A DNA stretch of 64,000 nt from Streptomyces sp. NRRL F-2664 (lineage in GTDB: Bacteria > Actinomycetota > Actinomycetes > Streptomycetales > Streptomycetaceae), in NCBI RefSeq assembly GCF_000719345.1, contig NZ_JOFX01000016.1, forward strand, positions 59,295-123,294. Direction: 5' to 3'. Below are positions 47,725 to 54,907 of this stretch, piece by piece. Every line of letters starts with the position of its first letter. Position 1 is the first letter of the stretch. Under the pieces are notes generated by a model. That model had not been told where the DNA came from, did not search any database, and was given only the letters and a program-made list of their open reading frames with translations. Position numbers and translations under genes: made by a program.

Positions 47725-48678
47725 ATGAGCAACGAGGACAGGACCCACCAGCCCACCGCCCCCCTCACCGGCCGGATCGCGCTCGTCGCCGGGGCGACCC
47801 GTGGCGCAGGCCGCGCGCAGGCCGTCGAGCTCGGCCGGGCCGGTGCGACCGTGTACGTCACCGGCCGCACCACCCGGGCCCGCACCAGCGAGGTCGGGCG
47901 GACGAGCGAAACCATCGAGGAGACCGCCGAGTTGGTCACCGCTGCCGGCGGCACCGGCATCGCGGTGCCCACCGACCACCTCGACGAGGACCAGGTGCGT
48001 GCCCTCGCCGACCGGATCGACACCGAGCGGGGGCGGCTCGACGTACTCGTCAACGACCTGTGGGGAGGAGAACACCTGCTCACCGGCTCCGTCTTCGGCC
48101 GGAAGAGCTGGGAGACCCCCCTCGCCGACGGCCTGCGCATCCTGGAACTCGGCGTGCGCTCGCACGTCATCACCGCGGCCCTGCTGCTGCCCCTGCTGAT
48201 CCGTTCGGACGCGCCCCTGCACGTCGAGGTCACCGACGGCACGGCGCACTACAACCGCCGCTACCGCGAGAACATGTACTACGACCTGGCCAAGAACGCC
48301 CCGATCCGGCTCGCCTTCGGGCTGGGCCAGGAACTCGCCGAGTACGGGGGCACCGCGGTCGCGGTGACGCCCGGCTTCCTGCGCTCGGAGCAGATGCTCG
48401 CGCACTTCGGTGTGACCGAGGAGAACTGGCGCGACGCGATCGCCCGTGAGCCGGCCTTCGCCGTCGCCGAGTCACCCCAGTACCTGGCCCGCGGCGTCGC
48501 CGCGCTGGCCGCCGACCCCGACCGGGCCGCCCGCTGGAACGGCAGGTCCACCTCCAGCGCCGAGCTCGCCAAGGCCTACGGAGTGCGGGATGCGGACGGC
48601 AGCCGCCCGGACGCCTGGGCGTACTTCGAGGACGTCGTCCACGGCGGGAAGGCAGGTGATCCCGAGGACTACCGCTGA
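47725..48678 (+). CDS. Short-chain dehydrogenase/reductase
   Basis: 317 residues. The NAD(P)-binding motif VAGATRGAGRA (about 21-31), the VND loop (VLVNDLWGG near 105) and the active-site YDLAK near 190 define a classical SDR. A GRTT segment after strand 2 fits NADP preference. The C-terminus is longer than usual. Substrate unknown. GGAGG is only 1 nt from ATG 47725, so translation may be weak or start elsewhere. The 3' end overlaps the convergent regulator by 10 bp. Confidence 0.88.
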   Translation: MSNEDRTHQPTAPLTGRIALVAGATRGAGRAQAVELGRAGATVYVTGRTTRARTSEVGRTSETIEETAELVTAAGGTGIAVPTDHLDEDQVRALADRIDTERGRLDVLVNDLWGGEHLLTGSVFGRKSWETPLADGLRILELGVRSHVITAALLLPLLIRSDAPLHVEVTDGTAHYNRRYRENMYYDLAKNAPIRLAFGLGQELAEYGGTAVAVTPGFLRSEQMLAHFGVTEENWRDAIAREPAFAVAESPQYLARGVAALAADPDRAARWNGRSTSSAELAKAYGVRDADGSRPDAWAYFEDVVHGGKAGDPEDYR

Positions 48679-49724
48679 CCCTGCGTCCCTGCCCCGGCCC
48701 CCGGCCCCGTTCCGTAGAGCGCGGCCAGGGCCTGCGCCCGCTCACGGAAGCGGGCGCGCAGGGATGCCGGGGCGAGTACCTCGGCGTCGGCGCCGAGCCG
48801 GGCCAACTGGTCGTAGGCCACGTCCTCGGACTCCGCGGGCAGGTCCAGGGTGACCAGGCCGGCGCCGTCCGGGGCGCTCGCCGAGGCCAGCGCGTCCTCC
48901 ACGGCGGCTCCGTCCACGACGGCCGGGAGCCGTCCCAGCCCCCACGAGGTCAGCCGTACCGTGACGGTGGTGCGCAGCAGCGCGCGGGCGAAGTCGTACG
49001 ACCGGGCCTCCCAGTGCGCGGCCAGATCGAAGTGCGCGTCGCGTACGAACGCCTCCGGTCCGCCGGGGGCGGGCGCCAGGGCCGTGACACGGTCGACGCG
49101 GTACGTGCGCCAGCCGCCGCCGGACCCGCCCCCGTCCCCGGTGCGGAGCCGGGCCACGACGTACCAGGTGCCGGCCTTCAGCACGAGCCCGTACGGCTCC
49201 ATCACCCGGGACACGGCCGCAGGCGGCGAGCCGCCCCGCCCCGGCCGCGCGTAGGACAGCTCCACGAGCCGGTCCGACCACACCGCGCGGGCCAACTCGG
49301 GCAGCAGCTCCGGCGTCGCGGGCTCGCGGAACCAGCCCGGTGCGTCGAGGTGGAAGCGGCGTACGGAGGCCTCGGCGGCCGCGCGCACGGACGGCAGCAG
49401 GGTGGCCGTCAACTTCAGCCGGGCGGTGTCCGCCGCGTCGGACAGCCCCAGGTCCCGCAGGGCGGACGGCAGTCCGGACAGGAACAGTGTCTCCGCCTCG
49501 GTCGGACGGAGCGTGGTCAGCCGGGTGCGGTAGCCCGGAGCCAGGTGGTAGCCGCCGGTGCGGCCGCGCTCGGACCGGACGGGCACACCGGCCTCCTGCA
49601 GGGCCTGCGCGTCGCGGATCACCGTCCGCTCGCAGACGTCCAGCTCGCGGGCGAGGGCGGCGGCGGTCAGGCCGGGGCTCGACTGGATCAGGAGGGCCAT
49701 GCGGATCAGACGGGCGGCGCGCAT
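48669..49724 (-). CDS. WYL-domain transcriptional regulator (YafY/DeoR-type)
   Basis: 351 residues. An N-terminal helix-turn-helix (TAAALARELDVCERTVIRDAQ near residues 20-40) precedes a WYL domain (VMEPYGLVLKAGTWYVVARL near 195-214) and a C-terminal WCX extension. WYL proteins sense nucleotides or other ligands and control nearby or DNA-damage genes. The convergent SDR is a possible but unproven target. ATG 49724 begins the HTH without extra residues. Confidence 0.9.
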   Translation of the reverse strand: MRAARLIRMALLIQSSPGLTAAALARELDVCERTVIRDAQALQEAGVPVRSERGRTGGYHLAPGYRTRLTTLRPTEAETLFLSGLPSALRDLGLSDAADTARLKLTATLLPSVRAAAEASVRRFHLDAPGWFREPATPELLPELARAVWSDRLVELSYARPGRGGSPPAAVSRVMEPYGLVLKAGTWYVVARLRTGDGGGSGGGWRTYRVDRVTALAPAPGGPEAFVRDAHFDLAAHWEARSYDFARALLRTTVTVRLTSWGLGRLPAVVDGAAVEDALASASAPDGAGLVTLDLPAESEDVAYDQLARLGADAEVLAPASLRARFRERAQALAALYGTGPGAGAGTQGQR

Positions 49725-49788
49725 GCCCCAAGCATCGCGGACCCGTCCGGAGGCAGCGCCCACCGGCCCGCCGCATCGGCCGCCGTGC

Positions 49789-50739
49789 TCAGCGGTCGGC
49801 CGCGGGAGGGGGTGCGTTGACGACTCCGAACGGTACGTGGACGCTGGGGGTGGCGGGCGCGGTGCCGTTCAGATGGGAGACCTGGTCGTCGAAGAAGATG
49901 TGCGGATCGAGGACGCTCATCACGGCCGCCTTGTCGATGCCGCCGAGGAAGAACGCGTCGTTGACGCGCAACCCCCACCGCTTGAGGCTCCGGACGGCGC
50001 GTTCGTGCGCGGGCGCGTCCCGGGCGGTGACCAGGGAGACCCGCAGCCGCTGCTGGTAGTCGGGCTCGTGGTGGCGCCGCGCCTCCTCGCGCCGCTGGAT
50101 GCGGTTGATGCCCGCGAGGAACTCGCTCAAGGGCCCCGGATCGTGCGGCGTCGTCGCGTTGAGGACCTCGTGCGCGCGGAAACCGTCGATGCCGACGTCC
50201 TGGAAGATCCGCTCGGAGGAGTCGCTCGCCAGCACACCGTCGAAGTCGAAGGCGATGCGGAGTTCCCGGTCGTCCTCGTCGTCGACACGGGCCGTCTGCA
50301 GAACGTGCCCCGCGGGCAGCCCGTCCGCCACCGCCGTCCGCACGTCGGACCCGTCGGCGGACAGGAACAAGGACATGTTCAGCGCCCTCATGAACCGGTG
50401 CGCCGACCGGCCCTGCCGGAAGACGGCCCGGCTGATGGGCAGGCCGTGCGCGGCGATCGAGCGCATCACCCGCAGCCCGCTGTCCGGGTCGTTGCGCGAG
50501 AGGATGATGACCTCCACCAGTGGATCGCCGGGGTCGTCCGCCAGGTCGTTGAGCGACAGCAGCCGCCGGACGAAGGGGAAGGCCACACCCTTGGCGAGGA
50601 CGTCGTCCGCGTGGGCCTCCTGGTGGGCCCGGTACGCGTCCTCGCCCTGTTCCCGGAACACCGCGTCGCAGTCGGCCAGGTCGAACAGGGCGCTGGACGC
50701 GATCCCGATCACCAGGCGGTCGGACAGGTCGTACCTCAT
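49789..50739 (-). CDS. Cytosolic 5'-nucleotidase family protein
   Basis: 316 residues. LVIGIASSALFDL near 9-21 is the N-terminal family motif, and RIAFDFDGVLASDSSERIF near 160 is the HAD nucleophile motif DxD. SLVTARDAPAHERAVRSLKRWG and FFLGGIDKAAVM follow, then HIFFDDQVSHL as the metal site. It would dephosphorylate nucleoside monophosphates. AGGGGG lies before ATG 50739. No operon partner is evident. Confidence 0.88.
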   Translation of the reverse strand: MRYDLSDRLVIGIASSALFDLADCDAVFREQGEDAYRAHQEAHADDVLAKGVAFPFVRRLLSLNDLADDPGDPLVEVIILSRNDPDSGLRVMRSIAAHGLPISRAVFRQGRSAHRFMRALNMSLFLSADGSDVRTAVADGLPAGHVLQTARVDDEDDRELRIAFDFDGVLASDSSERIFQDVGIDGFRAHEVLNATTPHDPGPLSEFLAGINRIQRREEARRHHEPDYQQRLRVSLVTARDAPAHERAVRSLKRWGLRVNDAFFLGGIDKAAVMSVLDPHIFFDDQVSHLNGTAPATPSVHVPFGVVNAPPPAADR

Positions 50740-50986
50740 GACGCCCCCTGCTGGCACTCGCGCGGGATCGGGATGCCCATCACCCGTTGGTACCTGTCGA
50801 ACATACAGCCCGGCCGCGGCCGTCCGGCCGGGCGTCGGCTCGTGGCCGGGCGCCTGCGGTCGTACGGTGGACGAGACGACCGGAATCGGTCGGCACGGGC
50901 GCGACGCCAGGAAGCCGGAACACCGCGCGTCGGGCCGTGCGCCGTCCGGTCGGGTGACCGCGCACACCGAGAGCAGGTGCATCCCC

Positions 50987-51271
50987 TTGCGCACGACAAC
51001 CCGCACGACAACCCGTATCACCGGCGTCCTTGCCGGACTGGCCCTCGCCCTCGGCGGCGCGGTCCTGACCGCTCCGGCCGCCCACGCGGACGTGACGGCC
51101 TGCATCAATCAGGTGGAACGTGAGATCCAGGGCGGCGAGGCCCCGGACTCCGTCCGCATGGCCTGCTACGTCGGGCTCACCGGCGCGCACGCAGAGTGCG
51201 TGTCCGGCCTGACCGAGAGCGGGGTCACGGACGGGACAGCGGTCGGCGCCTGCCGGGTGGCCCCCCAGTAG
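50987..51271 (+). CDS. Small secreted cysteine-containing protein
   Basis: 94 residues from TTG 50987. A basic Thr-rich start (RTTTRTTTRITG) and a hydrophobic run end at AAHA-DVTAC, a good signal peptidase I site. The mature 60 residues contain four cysteines likely to form two disulfides. A GTG at 50954 gives an 11-residue longer frame but an odd signal. Neither has a strong ribosome site. No domain was recognised. Confidence 0.65.
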   Translation: MRTTTRTTTRITGVLAGLALALGGAVLTAPAAHADVTACINQVEREIQGGEAPDSVRMACYVGLTGAHAECVSGLTESGVTDGTAVGACRVAPQ

Positions 51272-51517
51272 GGGGTGTCGGGGGCGCCGCGGAGTTTGCG
51301 GCACGGCCGGCCGGGGGCAACTGCCGTGCCTGCCGCGGGTGTTCCCGGGTGCAGCGGGCGGGTGGATCATGGCGTACGCGGCCCGCGCGACGCGCTTCAC
51401 CACCCGGCGAGGACCGGCCAAAATCACCCTGAGTGTTTACGGGCGCCCACCTCGGTAACACTTCGTGTTGTGACAGGCAAGAGTGACAGGTAGTCAATGT
51501 CCGAGGGAGGCAGGAAC

Positions 51518-51673
51518 ATGAACGTCGTTACCGTGCTCGTCCTCGTCGCGGTCATCGCGGTCGTCGGTCTTCTGATCGCGGCCCCCAGCGCCCCCGTGCG
51601 CCGCAACCCCTTCCCGGGCCGGGACCGTCGGGCGGGCCTGCGCCGGTACCGTCGGGCCGACTCCGCCCGCTGA
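51518..51673 (+). CDS. 51-residue single-helix membrane protein
   Basis: Starts MNVVTVLVLVAVIAVVGLL, a complete membrane helix, then an Arg-rich cytoplasmic tail (RRNPFPGRDRRAGLRRYRR). GAGGGAGG lies 8 nt before ATG 51518, and a terminator follows the stop, so this is a convincing short gene. An upstream in-frame ATG at 51497 would place the ribosome site inside the gene. Function unknown. It lies 203 nt before the rifampin phosphotransferase but is separated from it by the terminator. Confidence 0.65.
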   Translation: MNVVTVLVLVAVIAVVGLLIAAPSAPVRRNPFPGRDRRAGLRRYRRADSAR

Positions 51674-51677
51674 GGGC

Positions 51678-51711
51678 CGGGCCGCCTCCCCGGCAAGCCG
51701 GGGGCGGCCCG
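51678..51711. terminator. Terminator after the small membrane protein
   Basis: The arms 51678-51694 and 51697-51711 pair with one bulged T and an AA loop, 4 nt past the stop. Confidence 0.72.
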
Positions 51712-51755
51712 CTCCGGGGGCCCGTCCGCACCATCCAGGGGCCGGGAACGACAAA

Positions 51756-51781
51756 GGCAAGGAGAAGACGCTCTCCTTGCC
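51756..51781 (+). terminator. Second hairpin upstream of the rifampin phosphotransferase
   Basis: A perfect 10-bp stem (51756-51765 with 51772-51781) lies just before the likely -10 region. Its less GC-rich stem differs from the other terminators here. It may be a backup terminator or part of promoter control. Confidence 0.5.
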
Positions 51782-51804
51782 ACTCTCAACTTATAGCGTG
51801 ACCC

Positions 51805-51824
51805 GGGGCTTGCCGCAAGGGCCC
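51805..51824. promoter_or_regulatory. Rifamycin-associated element (RAE)-like inverted repeat
   Basis: GGGGCTTGCCGCAAGGGCCC nearly matches the 19-bp RAE, GGGGCTTGCGGCAAGGCCC, reported upstream of rifamycin-inactivating genes in actinomycetes. The core CTTGC-N-GCAAG is intact. It lies 52 nt before the GTG and 13 nt after a TTATAG (51791-51796) that could be a -10 element. Confidence 0.82.
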
Positions 51825-51876
51825 GGTCGGGGCGCAGAATCGTCGCCCGAGTCCCGACCGCCCCGGAGGCATTGCA

Positions 51877-54495
51877 GTGAACGAGCAGTACGTGTGGGAC
51901 CTTCACGACGTGGACGAGACCCGGGTCGCGAGTGTCGGCGGCAAAGGCGCCCACCTGGGCGCGCTGTCGCGCATCGAAGGGGTCCGCGTGCCGGGAGGCT
52001 TCTGCGTGACCACCGCGGCCTTCCGGCGGATCGTCGAGCAGGCGCCCCGGGTCCGCGGCCTGCTCGACCGCTTGTCGCAGGCGGGCCCGGACGACCGGGA
52101 GGCGGTCCGCACGCTCAGCGCGCAGATCCGCCGGACCATCGAAGCAACCGCCGTCCCGGACGACATCACGGAGGCGATCGCCCGTGCCCTCGCCCGGTAC
52201 GGCACCGGGGCCGCCTACGCGGTGCGGTCCAGTGCCACGGCCGAGGACCTGCCGACGGCCTCCTTCGCCGGCCAGCAGGACACCTATCTCAACGTCGTGG
52301 GGACCGAGGCGGTCCTCCGGCACATCAGCCGGTGCTGGGCCTCGCTGTTCACCGAGCGCGCCGTGACCTACCGCCGGCGCAACGGCATCGACGACCGCAC
52401 GGTGCACATGGCCGTGGTCGTGCAGCAGATGGTCCTCCCGCACGCGTCCGGCGTGCTGTTCACGGCCGATCCGGTCACCGGCAACCGGAGGACGGCCACC
52501 GTGGACGCCGGATTCGGCCTCGGTGAAGCACTGGTCGCCGGCCTGGTGAACCCGGACGTCTTCACCGTCCGCGACGGCGAGGTCGTCGCCCGCACGGTCT
52601 CCGCCAAGCAACGTGCCCTGACCGCCCTGCCCGCCGGCGGTACGCAGGAGGTGGAGGTCGACGCGCAGCGGCAGCGGCAACCGGCGCTGACCGATGCGCA
52701 GGCGGTGCGGCTGGTCGGGCTCGGTCGGCGGATCGAAGCACATTTCGGCCGGCCGCAGGACATCGAATGGTGCCTGGTGGACGACGAGTTCAGCATCGTG
52801 CAGAGCCGGCCCATCACGACCCTGTTCCCCGTCCCGGAGCGCCGCGACCGGGCCGACCGCGTCTATGTCTCCGTCGGCCACGGGCAGATGATGACCGACC
52901 CCATGAGGGCGTTGGGGCTCTCCATGTGGCAGCTGACGGCCCTCGTGCCGATGCAGGCGGCCGGCGGAAGGCTGTTCGTGGACGTCACCCCGCGGCTGGC
53001 CACGCCCGCCGGGCGCGCCGCCCTGCTGGACGCCTTCGGGAAGGCCGACCCGCTGGTCAGGGACGCGCTGGAGACGGTGATCGGCCGCGGGGACTTCCTC
53101 CCGCCGCTCCCCGACGCGGCCCCGGGCACCGGCCCCGACCTCGGCGGGCCGCCGCCCGCCGCCGAACCGGACCCGGTCGCGACCGATCCGGCCGTCGTCA
53201 CCGGGCTGATCGAGCGCAGCCGGGCGTCACTCGCGGCCCTGGAGCGCGACATCCGGACGAAGAGCGGGCCCGCACTGTTCGACTTCCTGCTGGAGTCCTT
53301 CGAGGAGCACAAGCGCGTCCTCGGTGATCCCCTCAGCATGCAGGCGATCACGGCGGGCATGGAGGCCACGTGGTGGCTCAACGACAAGCTGGGGGAGTGG
53401 CTGGGAGAGAAGAACGCCGCCGACACGCTGACGCTGTCCGCCCCCGGCAACATCACGTCGGAGATGGGACTGGCCCTGCTCGACGTCGCCGACGTCGTCC
53501 GCCCGCTGCCGGAGGTGGTGACCTTCCTGCAGGACGTGCAGGACGACGACTTCCTCGACGGGCTGGACAAGCCGGCGGGCGGCCCCGAAGCGCGCGCCGC
53601 CATCGAGGCCTATCTCGACCGCTACGGCATGCGCTGCGTCGGCGAGATCGACATCACCAGGCCGCGCTGGCGTGAACGCCCCGGCACGCTGGTGCCGGTG
53701 ATCCTGGACCACGTGCGCAACTCCGAGCCGGGCGCCGCCCGGCGGCGCTTCGACCAGGGCCGGCAGCAGGCCGAGCGGAAGGAGCAGGACGTGCTCGAAC
53801 GCCTGCGCGCCCTGCCGGACGGGGCGGCGAAGGCCGCCGAGACCCGGCGGATGATCGACCGGGTCCGCACCTTCATCGGGTACCGGGAGTACCCGAAGTA
53901 CCACATCGTCAGCCGCTCCTTCGTCTACAAGCAGGCTCTGCTGAAGGAGGCCGACCGCCTCGTGCGGGCGGGCCTGCTGGCCGACCGGGAAGACGCCTTC
54001 CACCTCACCTTCCAAGAACTGCACGAGGTCGTGCGCTCCGCCCTGCCCGTCGATCCGCAGCTCGTCCGGCAGCGAAGGGAGGCGTTCCGGGCGTACCACG
54101 CGCTCACCCCGCCCCGGGTGCTCACCTCGGACGGCGAGGCCCTGAGCGGTGCCTACCGCCGGGACGACGTCCCCGCCGGCGCGCTGGCGGGCGTAGCGGT
54201 CTCGGCCGGGACCGTCGAGGGGCGGGCCCGGGTCGTCCTCGACATGGCGCAGGCCGATCTGGAAGCGGGCGACATCCTGGTCACGGCCTTCACCGACCCC
54301 AGCTGGTCACCGCTGTTCGTCGGGATCGCCGGCCTGGTGACCGAGGTGGGGGGCCTGATGACCCACGGTGCGGTCGTGGCCCGGGAGTACGGCCTGCCGG
54401 CGGTCGTCGGCGTGGAGCAGGCCACCCGGCTGATCCCGGACGGCCGGCGGATCCGGGTGCACGGGAGCGACGGCTTCGTCGAGATCCTGTCCTGA
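51877..54495 (+). CDS. rph: Rifampin phosphotransferase
   Basis: 872 residues, the family length. An N-terminal ATP-grasp domain (KGAHLGALSRIEGVRVPGGF near 24, YAVRSSATAEDLPTASFAGQ near 113) is followed by a rifampin-binding middle domain (about 325-750) and a C-terminal PEP-synthase-like His domain with GGLMTHGAVVARE, where His830 would carry the phosphate. It transfers the ATP beta-phosphate to the ansa-chain C21 hydroxyl of rifampin and inactivates it. GTG 51877 has GGAGG 7 nt upstream. The RAE upstream supports this over PEP synthase, whose middle domain differs. Confidence 0.93.
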   Translation: MNEQYVWDLHDVDETRVASVGGKGAHLGALSRIEGVRVPGGFCVTTAAFRRIVEQAPRVRGLLDRLSQAGPDDREAVRTLSAQIRRTIEATAVPDDITEAIARALARYGTGAAYAVRSSATAEDLPTASFAGQQDTYLNVVGTEAVLRHISRCWASLFTERAVTYRRRNGIDDRTVHMAVVVQQMVLPHASGVLFTADPVTGNRRTATVDAGFGLGEALVAGLVNPDVFTVRDGEVVARTVSAKQRALTALPAGGTQEVEVDAQRQRQPALTDAQAVRLVGLGRRIEAHFGRPQDIEWCLVDDEFSIVQSRPITTLFPVPERRDRADRVYVSVGHGQMMTDPMRALGLSMWQLTALVPMQAAGGRLFVDVTPRLATPAGRAALLDAFGKADPLVRDALETVIGRGDFLPPLPDAAPGTGPDLGGPPPAAEPDPVATDPAVVTGLIERSRASLAALERDIRTKSGPALFDFLLESFEEHKRVLGDPLSMQAITAGMEATWWLNDKLGEWLGEKNAADTLTLSAPGNITSEMGLALLDVADVVRPLPEVVTFLQDVQDDDFLDGLDKPAGGPEARAAIEAYLDRYGMRCVGEIDITRPRWRERPGTLVPVILDHVRNSEPGAARRRFDQGRQQAERKEQDVLERLRALPDGAAKAAETRRMIDRVRTFIGYREYPKYHIVSRSFVYKQALLKEADRLVRAGLLADREDAFHLTFQELHEVVRSALPVDPQLVRQRREAFRAYHALTPPRVLTSDGEALSGAYRRDDVPAGALAGVAVSAGTVEGRARVVLDMAQADLEAGDILVTAFTDPSWSPLFVGIAGLVTEVGGLMTHGAVVAREYGLPAVVGVEQATRLIPDGRRIRVHGSDGFVEILS

Positions 54496-54580
54496 CCGCA
54501 CCGGCGGCCGCCCCCGCCGGTACATGGTCCGGCCGTTGCTGGGTAACCGCGTCCCGGGTTCGGCAGCAGGGGAGGCGCAC

Positions 54581-54898
54581 ATGGCCGGGAACGGACTGAC
54601 ACCGCACGAGACGGCGGTCTGGGACCAGTTGCTCGCCGAGCTCGACAGCGGACGGCGGAGCGGCCGGCGCACACGGCGCGCCGTGCGCCGGCTCGCCGGG
54701 GCAGTGCTGCTGCTCCTGGCCGCGGCCCTGATGCTCGTGGGGGGCAGCTTCTCCGGTTCCGGGTTCCTGGCATGGAGCGGCGTCATCGTCTGGGTGGGAG
54801 TCGTCCTGGCCATCTCCCACCACCACGGCCACGGCCCCCGGTTTCCCGCACGTCCGCTGCCCGGCCGGCCGGTTCCTCCCGTTCACGGTGCCGGCTGA
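54581..54898 (+). CDS. Small membrane protein, DUF3040-like
   Basis: 105 residues. LTPHETAVWDQLLAELDSG at 6-24 resembles the N-terminal helix of DUF3040 proteins, then two membrane helices (about 38-58 and 62-80) and a His/Pro/Arg-rich tail. GGGGAGG lies 5 nt before ATG 54581. It is 85 nt downstream of rph and may be cotranscribed. It ends 9 nt from the convergent exporter gene. Confidence 0.7.
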   Translation: MAGNGLTPHETAVWDQLLAELDSGRRSGRRTRRAVRRLAGAVLLLLAAALMLVGGSFSGSGFLAWSGVIVWVGVVLAISHHHGHGPRFPARPLPGRPVPPVHGAG

Positions 54899-54907
54899 GC
54901 GCGGTGG

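Noticed and set aside
51877-54495. Phosphoenolpyruvate synthase as the identity of this gene
   Set aside because: The ATP-grasp and His domains are shared, but the middle domain and the rifamycin-associated element fit rifampin phosphotransferase, and there is no PEP synthase C-terminal PEP/pyruvate domain.
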